The notes below the pieces were generated by a model that was given only the letters and a program-made list of their open reading frames with translations, searched no databases and was not told where the DNA came from. From JARRNJ01 sp037385045 (GTDB lineage Bacteria > Pseudomonadota > Gammaproteobacteria > JASBUN01): 8,870 nucleotides of DNA. Position numbers and translations under genes: made by a program. This document shows, in pieces, positions 1 to 5,281 of the stretch (the first letter of the stretch is position 1; each line of letters opens with the position of its first letter). The stretch covers positions 1 through 8,870 of the forward strand of contig JARRNJ010000090.1 of assembly GCA_037385045.1 (NCBI GenBank), given 5' to 3'.

Positions 1-605
1 CCGTGGTCGCCGATGCGGAAGCGCTCCACCGGCATGGCGTCGAGCACCTCGTTGGCGAGCACCACGCCGCGGAAGCCGGGCTCGGGCAGCCGCTCCAGCC
101 ACTGCACCCGCGGTTGCAGATGGGGCACCCGCTCGGCGACTCGCTGCTGCTGGCGCTGGCGCAGGTCGGGGCTGGGCTCGAGGATGCAATAGCGGTCGGG
201 CAGCGCCTGCAAACGCTCCAGCTCGGCGAGCACATCGGCGGCCATTGCGCCGCTGCCGGCGCCGAATTCCAGCACGTCGCCGCCGGTGCGCGCCAGCACC
301 TCGCGGCATTGGCGGGCGATACAGCGGCCGAACAGGGGCGACAGCTCGGGGGCGGTCACGAAATCGCCCGCGGCGCCGAACTTGCGCGCACCGGCAGCAT
401 AGTAGCCCAGACCCGGCGCATACAGGGCCAGCTCCATGAACCGGGAAAACGGCAGTGCCCCGCCGCACTGTGCCATTTCCGCACGCATGGCTTCCTGCAG
501 GCGCTCGCTATGGGCGGCGGCTTCGGGCTCCGGCGCCGGCAGGCGGTGCAAGGCGGCGCTCGCACTGTCCGGGCCGGGGCCGCGCCGGTGATCGCGGTCG
601 CTCAT
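1..605 (-). CDS. MidA-family SAM-dependent methyltransferase, partial (N-terminal half)
   Basis: This is the N-terminal half (201 codons) of a class I SAM-dependent methyltransferase of the MidA/NDUFAF7 family (COG1565). The C-terminal half lies beyond the left edge; the family is usually about 380-400 residues. Visible family signatures are GDFVTAPELSPLFG at residues 80-93, the glycine-rich SAM-binding loop EFGAGSGAMA at 113-122, and ANEVLDAMPVERF at about 186-198. The mitochondrial homologue methylates an arginine of a complex I subunit; the bacterial substrate is not established. The ATG at 603-605 was chosen because conserved sequence begins about 50 residues in. The frame stays open upstream, and no strong ribosome-binding site is visible. 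It diverges from the pteridine reductase gene. Family assignment is firm; the function is inferred only. Confidence 0.9.
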   Translation of the reverse strand, partial: MSDRDHRRGPGPDSASAALHRLPAPEPEAAAHSERLQEAMRAEMAQCGGALPFSRFMELALYAPGLGYYAAGARKFGAAGDFVTAPELSPLFGRCIARQCREVLARTGGDVLEFGAGSGAMAADVLAELERLQALPDRYCILEPSPDLRQRQQQRVAERVPHLQPRVQWLERLPEPGFRGVVLANEVLDAMPVERFRIGDH

Positions 606-643
606 GATGTCGCTTTCGTGGATCCTGACCGATGGATGCAAGT

Positions 644-672
644 CTGACAGTCTAAAGCATTTCCGGTAGAGT
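644..672 (+). promoter_or_regulatory. Candidate sigma-70 promoter of the pteridine reductase gene
   Basis: CTGACA (644-649, 5/6 to the -35 consensus) is separated by 17 bases from TAGAGT (667-672, 4/6 to the -10 consensus). Transcription would begin near 679, giving a leader of about 40 bases before the ATG at 718. It lies in the divergent gap between the methyltransferase and reductase genes. Assigned by eye from consensus matches only. Confidence 0.4.
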
Positions 673-717
673 ACGTGTTGCGGTTTGTATCGTCGCTTCA
701 CCACCGGCACCCGAACC

Positions 718-1473
718 ATGACCGATCCGACCCACTCGCTTGTCGACAAGACGGTGCTCGTCACCGGCGCCGCCCATCGTATCGGCGCGGAGCTGGCACG
801 CACCCTGCATCGCCACGGCGCCCGGGTCATCATCCACTACCGCGCCAGCCGCTCCGGCGCCGAGCAGCTGCAGCGCGAGCTCAACGAGCAGCGTCCGCAG
901 ACCGTGCACCTGGTGCAAGGCGACCTGCACGACACCACCCGGCTCGCGGCGCTGGCGGAGGAAGCAGCGGCCACGTGGGGGCACCTGGATGCGCTGATCA
1001 ACAACGCCTCGACCTTTTATCCAACACCCGTCGGCAGCGTCACCGATGCCCAGTGGGATGACCTGATCGGCACCAACCTCAAGGCGCCGTTTTTTCTCGC
1101 CCAGGCAGCCGCCGGGTTTCTTCGGGCCCGGCAGGGCAATATCATCAACATCGTCGACATCCACGCCGACCGTCCGCTGCGCGCCCATCCGGTCTACAGC
1201 ATGGCCAAGGCCGGACTGGTGATGATGACCAAAGCGCTGGCCGGCGAGCTCGGCCCGGAGGTGCGGGTGAACGCCGTGGCACCGGGGGCGATTCTGTGGC
1301 CGGAAACCGACATGGACGCCGCCGCTAAGGAGCAGATCATCGAGCGCACGTTTCTGAAGCGGCGCGGCTCACCGGCCGACATTGCCGCCGCAGTGCTGTT
1401 CCTGCTGCGTGACGCCACGTACATGAGCGGCCAGGTACTGACCGTCGACGGCGGCCGTTCGCTGTATCCTTGA
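718..1473 (+). CDS. Pteridine reductase (PTR1/FolM-like short-chain dehydrogenase)
   Basis: This is a 251-residue NAD(P)H-dependent short-chain dehydrogenase expected to reduce dihydropterins or dihydrofolate to tetrahydro forms in the cytosol. The cofactor loop is TGAAHRIG (residues 16-23), with Arg where ordinary FabG-like enzymes carry Gly, as in the pteridine reductases. NNAS lies at 95-98. The active site has Asp147, Tyr160 (YSMAK) and Lys164. Asp in place of the usual SDR Ser, 13 residues before the Tyr, is the arrangement of Leishmania PTR1. VRVNAVAPGAI and TVDGGRSL are typical C-terminal SDR motifs. ATG 718 is preferred; an in-frame TTG at 685 would add 11 residues. No clear ribosome-binding site is seen for either. 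The gene points toward folK and folB, suggesting a shared pterin role. A tetrahydromonapterin or tetrahydrofolate role is inference. Confidence 0.88.
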   Translation: MTDPTHSLVDKTVLVTGAAHRIGAELARTLHRHGARVIIHYRASRSGAEQLQRELNEQRPQTVHLVQGDLHDTTRLAALAEEAAATWGHLDALINNASTFYPTPVGSVTDAQWDDLIGTNLKAPFFLAQAAAGFLRARQGNIINIVDIHADRPLRAHPVYSMAKAGLVMMTKALAGELGPEVRVNAVAPGAILWPETDMDAAAKEQIIERTFLKRRGSPADIAAAVLFLLRDATYMSGQVLTVDGGRSLYP

Positions 1474-1481
1474 TTGGGAGT

Positions 1482-1648
1482 AAACCCAGCGCAGAGACGC
1501 CGAGGCGCAGAGGGCGCAAAGCAATTGACTGAGGTCGATAGGCTCGAGCGGTCGTGAAGGACTGCGGCGCCGACACGTGCAGCGACGTCCCGATTCTCAA
1601 TCAAAAACCTCCGCGTTCTCTGCGCCTCCGCGTCTCTGCGCTGGGTTT
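1482..1648. repeat. Long imperfect palindrome between convergent genes (dispersed-repeat or MITE-like element)
   Basis: Arms 1482-1517 and 1613-1648 are inverted copies matching at 33 of 36 positions. One mismatch is C against G; two adjacent differences (GG against AA) would be G-U pairs in RNA. Inside these arms, TTGACTGAG (1525-1533) pairs with CTCAATCAA (1596-1604) at 8 of 9 positions, so the symmetry extends inward. Each arm contains iterated GCGCAGAG units (in the left arm at 1489, 1505 and, as GCGCAAAG, 1514). The element fills nearly the whole gap between the reductase stop and the folK stop, has no credible gene in it, and would fold into a long stem whichever gene's transcript read into it. 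It could be a small non-autonomous mobile element, a REP-like repeat, or a two-way terminator; I see no target-site duplication. Confidence 0.8.
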
Positions 1649-1664
1649 TGAATTCCGGGTCCGC

Positions 1665-2153
1665 TCAAGCATCCAGCTGCACCGGCCACAACGGCTGGTC
1701 GCTGGCATCGAACTCCGTCCACAGCCGGGCGAAGGTCTTGCCTTCCATGGGATGGACGCGGTCGCCGGCGATTTCCGCCAGGGGTCTGAGCACGAACGCG
1801 TAGCGGGTAATCTCGTAACGGGGAATCTGCAAACGGTCCTGGTGCAGCACCAGATCGTCGTAAAGCAGCAGGTCCAGGTCCAGGGTGCGTGGGGCGAAGC
1901 GCACGGCGCCGCGTTCACGGCCGTGCCGGTATTCGATTTCCCGCAACGCGCGGGCCACGGCATGGATGTCCTGGTCGGTGTCGAAGCCGACCGCAAGATT
2001 GTAGAACGGATCGCCGTCGAAACCGACCGCCGCGCTTTCGTAGATGGTGGATATGGTCAGGGCCCCGAACTGGTTGCGCAAGGTTTGCAGGCAGGAGCGG
2101 ATGTTGCGCGCGCGGTCAACGTTGCTGCCGACGCTGACATAGACCCTGGCCAT
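1665..2153 (-). CDS. folK: Divergent FolK-family 6-hydroxymethyl-dihydropterin pyrophosphokinase
   Basis: This 162-residue protein belongs to the HPPK family, which transfers pyrophosphate from ATP to 6-hydroxymethyl-dihydropterin in folate synthesis. Visible are GSN (9-11), the substrate loop GFDGDPFYNLAV (44-55), and FAPRTLDLDLLLY (86-98) with Arg89 and the Mg-binding Asp92 and Asp94. Arg107 matches E. coli Arg110. The next motif is IPRYEITRYAF (110-120). Aligned without gaps to E. coli HPPK, it has Arg112 in place of His115 and Tyr118 in place of Arg121, so two catalytic positions differ. ATG 2153 follows GAGG by 5 bases; a TTG one codon earlier is less likely. It is cotranscribed with folB, 7 bases downstream of its stop. 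It may be a second, specialised FolK; family membership is sure, activity less so. Confidence 0.88.
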   Translation of the reverse strand: MARVYVSVGSNVDRARNIRSCLQTLRNQFGALTISTIYESAAVGFDGDPFYNLAVGFDTDQDIHAVARALREIEYRHGRERGAVRFAPRTLDLDLLLYDDLVLHQDRLQIPRYEITRYAFVLRPLAEIAGDRVHPMEGKTFARLWTEFDASDQPLWPVQLDA

Positions 2154-2158
2154 CAACG

Positions 2159-2162
2159 CCTC
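2159..2162 (-). promoter_or_regulatory. Ribosome-binding site of folK overlapping the folB stop
   Basis: GAGG on the minus strand lies 5 bases before the folK ATG and shares bases with the folB stop codon TGA (2161-2163). The overlap suggests that ribosomes finishing folB help start folK (translational coupling). It also supports ATG 2153 over the TTG one codon upstream. Confidence 0.55.
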
Positions 2163-2517
2163 AACCCTTGCTGCCGCGCTCGATGATCACCCCCACGTCC
2201 CGCGCGCCGCGTACCGCGCCCTGCTTGTTCAGGGTGACCCGCACCCAGGGCACCTGGAACTCCTCGAGCACGATCTGCGCCACCCGCTCGGCGAGGGTTT
2301 CCACCAGCTGGAATTCACTGGCGCCGACGAATTCCATCAGCCGCTTGGCCACGGCCTTGTAATTGAGGGTATCGTCGATGTGGTCGGTGGCCGCAGCGCG
2401 GGCGATATCGGCGCCCATCTCCAGGTCCAGGACCACGGTTTGTTTGATGCTGCGCTCCCAGTCGTAGATGCCGATGACGGTATCGATCCTGAGGTCACGT
2501 AAGAAGACAATATCCAT
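2161..2517 (-). CDS. folB: Dihydroneopterin aldolase
   Basis: FolB (118 residues; E. coli 120-122) cleaves 7,8-dihydroneopterin to 6-hydroxymethyl-dihydropterin and glycolaldehyde, supplying the substrate of FolK; the enzymes of this family are cytosolic homo-oligomers. Residues align with E. coli almost throughout: MDIVFLRDL at the N-terminus, GIYDWER (16-22) with catalytic Glu21, the pterin-contacting LVETLAE (71-77), catalytic Lys98, and GARDVGVIIERG near the end. The usual KPGA reads KQGA here (Gln99 for Pro). The ATG at 2515-2517 matches the E. coli start exactly. It is the first gene of a folB-folK pair and diverges from plsY. FolX (dihydromonapterin epimerase) is a related family, but the sequence resembles FolB more. 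Confidence 0.95.
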   Translation of the reverse strand: MDIVFLRDLRIDTVIGIYDWERSIKQTVVLDLEMGADIARAAATDHIDDTLNYKAVAKRLMEFVGASEFQLVETLAERVAQIVLEEFQVPWVRVTLNKQGAVRGARDVGVIIERGSKG

Positions 2518-2574
2518 GAGTATCGGTTACCGCTGGTTGGTATCGGTCCGACGCCTAAGCGCTCCGCCCCGCGC

Positions 2575-2604
2575 ATGATAAGACCATCCCCCGAGAATTG
2601 AAAA
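2575..2604 (-). promoter_or_regulatory. Candidate promoter of the folB-folK operon
   Basis: On the minus strand TTTTCA (2599-2604, 4/6 to -35) and TATCAT (2575-2580, 5/6 to -10) are 18 bases apart, placing the transcription start about 50 bases before the folB ATG. It sits in the divergent folB/plsY gap beside the candidate plsY promoter. Consensus match by eye only. Confidence 0.35.
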
Positions 2605-2622
2605 TCAGCGGCGGTGCCGTGC

Positions 2623-2651
2623 TTGACCTGCGGAGCGCCAACGTATCCAAT
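2623..2651 (+). promoter_or_regulatory. Candidate plsY promoter
   Basis: TTGACC (2623-2628, 5/6) and TCCAAT (2646-2651, 4/6) are exactly 17 bases apart. The predicted transcription start falls at about 2658-2661, on or just before the preferred GTG start of plsY, so the transcript would have almost no leader. It lies inside the longer possible plsY frame, which argues against the upstream TTG or GTG starts if the promoter is real. Confidence 0.35.
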
Positions 2652-2660
2652 ACCGCCATC

Positions 2661-3260
2661 GTGGAATTGACCACCGCCAACGCCCTGCTCGCCGTATTCG
2701 GGTACCTGCTCGGCTCGATCTCCAGCGCCGTCGTCGTCGCCAGGCTGATGGGCCTGCCGGACCCGCGCACCCAGGGCTCGGGCAACCCCGGCGCCACCAA
2801 CATGCTCCGGGTAGGCGGCCGGAAAGCGGCGGTCATCACTTTGCTGGGCGACATGCTCAAAGGCGTGATTCCGGTGCTGGTCGCCCATTTGGGGCAGGCG
2901 CCCATCGCCGTGGTGGCCGGCGTCGGCCTGGCGGCGTTCCTCGGTCACCTCTACCCGGTGTTTTTCGGTTTTCGCGGCGGCAAGGGCGTGGCCACCGCAC
3001 TCGGTGTACTGGTGGCCGCGGCCTGGCAGGTGGGCGTGGCGACCGTCGCCACCTGGCTGGCCGTGTTCGCGCTGACGCGCATCTCGTCGCTGTCGGCGCT
3101 GGTCGCCTTCGCGTTGGCGCCGGTCTATGCCTGGCTGCTGCATCCGCAGGGATCGTTCGTGGCCGCGGTGGCGGCCATCAGCGTGCTGCTCATCTGGCGC
3201 CACCGCAGCAACATCCGCAAGCTGCTGGCCGGCACCGAGGACAAATCCCGCGTCGGCTAG
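2661..3260 (+). CDS. plsY: Glycerol-3-phosphate acyltransferase PlsY
   Basis: PlsY is an inner-membrane enzyme that acylates glycerol-3-phosphate from acyl-phosphate, the first step of phospholipid synthesis. Family motifs are all present: SGNPGATN (40-47), GHLYPVFFGFRGGKGVAT (95-112, glycine-rich substrate loop), and WRHRSN (179-184). Several hydrophobic spans (about 5-30, 57-77, 80-100, 112-135, 140-175) fit the multi-pass fold. The GTG start at 2661 gives 199 residues (E. coli 205; about 190 in Pseudomonas) and places the conserved YLLGSISSA near residue 15. The open frame extends upstream to a TTG at 2598 and a GTG at 2619. None of these starts has a clear ribosome-binding site, so the N-terminus is uncertain. 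Its stop codon overlaps that of convergent tsaD. Confidence 0.93.
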   Translation: MELTTANALLAVFGYLLGSISSAVVVARLMGLPDPRTQGSGNPGATNMLRVGGRKAAVITLLGDMLKGVIPVLVAHLGQAPIAVVAGVGLAAFLGHLYPVFFGFRGGKGVATALGVLVAAAWQVGVATVATWLAVFALTRISSLSALVAFALAPVYAWLLHPQGSFVAAVAAISVLLIWRHRSNIRKLLAGTEDKSRVG

Positions 3261-4285
3261 GAAGCCACGTGGCCGGGTGGCACGAGGCTGTCCAGCCGCC
3301 AGCGTGGCGTAACCGTGGCCGCGGGCGGCTCCCGTTCTCCCGCGGCCAGCCGCAGCGCGCCCACGTGGGCGATCATGGCGCCGTTGTCGGTGCAGAATTC
3401 CAGGCGCGGATAGTAGACCTGCCCGCCTTCGTCCCGGGCCAGGTCGACCAGGCGCTCGCGCAGGCGGCGGTTGGCGCCCACCCCGCCCGACACCACCAGG
3501 CGCCCGAGGCCGGTTTGCCGCAGGGCGCGCCGGCACTTGATCGCCAACGTCTCCACCACCGCCTCCTGGAAGGCAGCGGCCACGTCGGCGCGTACCGCGT
3601 CGCGGTCCGGCGCGTCATGGAGCGTATTGATAGCGTAGGTCTTGAGCCCGCTGAAGCTGAAATCCAGCCCCGGACGGTCGGTCATGGGCCGGGGAAACCG
3701 GTAGCGCCCGGGATCGCCCTGCTCGGCCAGGCGCGCCAGCGCCGGCCCGCCGGGATAGGGCAGCCCGAGCAGCTTGGCGGTCTTGTCGAAGGCCTCGCCG
3801 ACCGCATCGTCGAGGCTCTCGCCCAGCACCCGGTAGCGGCCCACTCCGCGCACGTCCACCAGCAGCGTATGGCCGCCGGACACCAGCAGCGCCAGGAACG
3901 GAAATGCGGGCGGGTCGGGCTCGAGCATCGGCGCCAGCAGGTGCCCCTCCATGTGGTGCACTCCCACCGCCGGAACACCCAGAGCCCAGGCCAGGGCGCG
4001 GCCCACCGAAGCCCCCACCAGAAGGGCGCCCACCAACCCCGGGCCGGCGGTGTAGGCGACGCCGTCGAGATTCCGCGGCGCCAGCCCGGTGTCGGCCAGC
4101 AGTTCTCGGATCAGGGGCAGGGTCTTGCGGATATGATCGCGGGAAGCCAGCTCGGGCACCACGCCGCCGAACTCGGCATGGATCGCCACCTGGCTGTAGA
4201 GCGCGTGCGCGCGCAGGCCGCCCGGGTGCTCGTAGACAGCCACCCCGGTCTCGTCACAGGAGGTTTCGATTCCCAGAATCCGCAC
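3257..4285 (-). CDS. tsaD: tRNA N6-threonylcarbamoyladenosine synthase subunit TsaD
   Basis: TsaD (also called Gcp/YgjD/Kae1) transfers the threonylcarbamoyl group to A37 of ANN-decoding tRNAs, working with TsaB and TsaE in the cytosol. Visible are RILGIETSCDET at the N-terminus, ELASRDH (45-51), the metal-binding HHMEGH with His111 and His115 (E. coli numbering exactly), LVSGGHT, the long FDKTAKLLGLPYPGGP motif, FSFSGLKT, and a C-terminal DNGAMIA with the metal-ligand Asp. The frame is open to an ATG at 4333, but the GTG at 4285 was chosen. It has AGAGG 8 bases upstream, it begins the homology as in E. coli, and it puts the His ligands at family positions. The length is then 342 residues (E. 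coli 337). It diverges from rpsU and overlaps plsY by 4 bases at the stop. Confidence 0.96.
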   Translation of the reverse strand: MRILGIETSCDETGVAVYEHPGGLRAHALYSQVAIHAEFGGVVPELASRDHIRKTLPLIRELLADTGLAPRNLDGVAYTAGPGLVGALLVGASVGRALAWALGVPAVGVHHMEGHLLAPMLEPDPPAFPFLALLVSGGHTLLVDVRGVGRYRVLGESLDDAVGEAFDKTAKLLGLPYPGGPALARLAEQGDPGRYRFPRPMTDRPGLDFSFSGLKTYAINTLHDAPDRDAVRADVAAAFQEAVVETLAIKCRRALRQTGLGRLVVSGGVGANRRLRERLVDLARDEGGQVYYPRLEFCTDNGAMIAHVGALRLAAGEREPPAATVTPRWRLDSLVPPGHVAS

Positions 4286-4293
4286 ACCGCCAA

Positions 4294-4298
4294 CCTCT
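4294..4298 (-). promoter_or_regulatory. Ribosome-binding site deciding the tsaD start
   Basis: AGAGG on the minus strand lies 8 bases before the GTG at 4283-4285. The sequence ahead of the alternative ATG (4331-4333) shows nothing similar and overlaps the candidate rpsU promoter, so this site favours the shorter TsaD. Confidence 0.6.
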
Positions 4299-4318
4299 GC
4301 CAAGACTCCGCCGCCGCT

Positions 4319-4347
4319 TTGCTTTTTGCCCATCGCGGGTATAGAAT
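4319..4347 (+). promoter_or_regulatory. Candidate promoter of the rpsU-yqeY-dnaG-rpoD operon
   Basis: TTGCTT (4319-4324, 3/6) and TAGAAT (4342-4347, 5/6) are 17 bases apart; the -10 lies within TATAGAAT. Transcription would begin near 4354, leaving a leader of about 60 bases before rpsU. The gap is the only one upstream of the operon, shared with the divergent tsaD. The -35 is weak. A perfect 10-base palindrome, CTGTATACAG (4392-4401), lies in the leader. Confidence 0.4.
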
Positions 4348-4414
4348 GGCCAGCCTTTTACCAACAACCGCCTTGCAGGGCGAAGTCACAACTGTATACA
4401 GGGTAACAGACCAT

Positions 4415-4630
4415 ATGCCAAGCGTACGTGTTCGAGACAACGAGCCTTTCGACGTCGCCATGCGCCGCTTCAAGCGCGCCTGTGAAAAGGCCGGCATTCT
4501 GTCGGAGATCCGCCGCCGCGAATTCTACGAAAAGCCCACCGCCGAGCGTAAGCGCAAGGCCGCTGCCGCCGTCAAACGGCACATGAAGAAAATGCAGCGT
4601 GAAGCCGCCCGCCGGGAGCGCCTTTACTAA
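4415..4630 (+). CDS. rpsU: 30S ribosomal protein S21
   Basis: S21 is a small basic protein of the 30S subunit platform, near the anti-Shine-Dalgarno end of 16S rRNA. The 71 residues match the E. coli length and sequence closely: VRVRDNEPFDVAMRRFKR at the start, ACEKAGILSEIRRREFYEKP in the middle, and an Arg/Lys-rich C-terminus ending in RRERLY. The ATG at 4415 is certain by homology. The ribosome-binding site is poor: AGGG ends at 4403, eleven bases upstream. It heads the macromolecular-synthesis operon, 38 bases before the next gene. In E. coli an attenuating terminator downstream of rpsU makes S21 more abundant than primase; a stem-loop lies in the corresponding place here. Confidence 0.98.
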   Translation: MPSVRVRDNEPFDVAMRRFKRACEKAGILSEIRRREFYEKPTAERKRKAAAAVKRHMKKMQREAARRERLY

Positions 4631-4644
4631 GGTGTCTCCGCCCG

Positions 4645-4661
4645 CGCCGGCCCCTCCGGCG
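4645..4661 (+). other. Stem-loop between rpsU and the GatB/YqeY gene
   Basis: CGCCGG (4645-4650) and CCGGCG (4656-4661) form a perfect 6-pair stem with a CCCCT loop, 7 bases before the next ATG. There is no following T-run, so this is not a standard terminator. It occupies the ribosome-binding region of the next gene and could limit its translation or act as an RNA-processing or attenuation site. Its role is inferred. Confidence 0.4.
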
Positions 4662-4668
4662 TTCCGCA

Positions 4669-5118
4669 ATGCCCCTCAAGCAACGCATCACTGAAGACAT
4701 GAAGACGGCCATGCGCGCCGGCGACAAGCGCCGGCTGGGCGTGATCCGCCTGATCATGGCCGCGATCAAGCAGCGCGAAGTGGACGAGCGCATCGACGGA
4801 CTCAGCGACGAGCAGGTGCTGGCGGTGCTGGACAAGATGGTCAAGCAACGGCGCGAATCCGTCACCCAATACGAAAAAGCCGGGCGCGACGACCTGGCCG
4901 AGCAGGAAACCTTCGAAATCCAGGTGCTGCAGGGTTACCTGCCCGAAGCGCTCAGTAACAGCGAGATCGACGCCCTGATCGAGCAGGCTCTGACCGACAC
5001 CGGCGCCAGCTCCATGAAGGACATGGGCAAGGTCATGGGCGTACTCAAGCCCAAGCTCCAGGGACGCGCCGACATGGGCGCGGTAAGCGCCCGCATCAAG
5101 GCGCGCCTCGGCGCCTGA
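4669..5118 (+). CDS. GatB/YqeY domain protein
   Basis: This 149-residue soluble, largely helical protein is a free-standing GatB/YqeY domain (COG1610). It resembles the C-terminal tRNA-binding tail domain of the amidotransferase subunit GatB, but no amidase or kinase partner is encoded nearby. Family features include LKQRITEDMKTAMRAGDK at the start, VIRLIMAAIKQREVDER, KMVKQRRESVTQYEKAGR, LQGYLPEALS in the linker, and DMGKVMGVLKPKLQGRADM near the C-terminus. Length and start match Pseudomonas homologues as I remember them. It is the second gene of the operon, a position this family also occupies in Pseudomonas. No convincing ribosome-binding site precedes its ATG; a hairpin lies there instead. 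A role in tRNA-dependent amidation or tRNA quality control is conjecture. Confidence 0.93.
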   Translation: MPLKQRITEDMKTAMRAGDKRRLGVIRLIMAAIKQREVDERIDGLSDEQVLAVLDKMVKQRRESVTQYEKAGRDDLAEQETFEIQVLQGYLPEALSNSEIDALIEQALTDTGASSMKDMGKVMGVLKPKLQGRADMGAVSARIKARLGA

Positions 5119-5130
5119 AGCCGCGGTGCG

Positions 5131-5150
5131 CGGCCGCGTCCGCGCGGCCG
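5131..5150 (+). terminator. GC-rich stem-loop, possible partial terminator after the GatB/YqeY gene
   Basis: CGGCCGCG (5131-5138) and CGCGGCCG (5143-5150) make a perfect 8-pair all-GC stem closed by a TCCG loop, 12 bases after the stop codon. There is only a short T-run (5162-5165), twelve bases downstream, so termination would be weak; it could attenuate reading into dnaG. The remaining 130 bases to dnaG contain a TATGCT (5192-5197) without a matching -35, so I do not call a promoter there. Confidence 0.35.
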
Positions 5151-5281
5151 AAACCCTACCGTTTTCATAGTGTAAAGCGGCCCGAACCAGCTATGCTTAA
5201 CGCAGCAGTGGAACGTCTGTTTCCCAGTAATTACAGCGCGTTCCGCGTCGCAGGCTTCCCAACCCCTGAGTCCGACAGCTG

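Noticed and set aside
3..647. Plus-strand open frame over the left edge
   Set aside because: The opposite strand carries clear MidA-family motifs; this frame is His/Gln/Ala-rich shadow sequence.
1482..1648. Repeat arms as a CRISPR or attC-like site
   Set aside because: There is one inverted pair and no array of direct repeats with unique spacers. No integrase or cas gene lies nearby, and I could not find attC core sites.
1554..2186. Plus-strand open frame across the repeat and folK
   Set aside because: It starts inside the palindromic repeat and then reads the complement of folK; no domain is recognisable.
4392..4401. Palindrome as a true LexA (SOS) box
   Set aside because: The gammaproteobacterial site is CTGT-N8-ACAG; here only two bases separate the half-sites, so it is not called as a LexA operator.
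3269..4630. Long plus-strand open frame opposite tsaD that runs in frame into rpsU
   Set aside because: The part before 4415 is the complement of tsaD, which has clear homology, and gives low-complexity Arg/His/Gln-rich protein typical of antisense frames in GC-rich DNA. Only the last 71 codons are S21.
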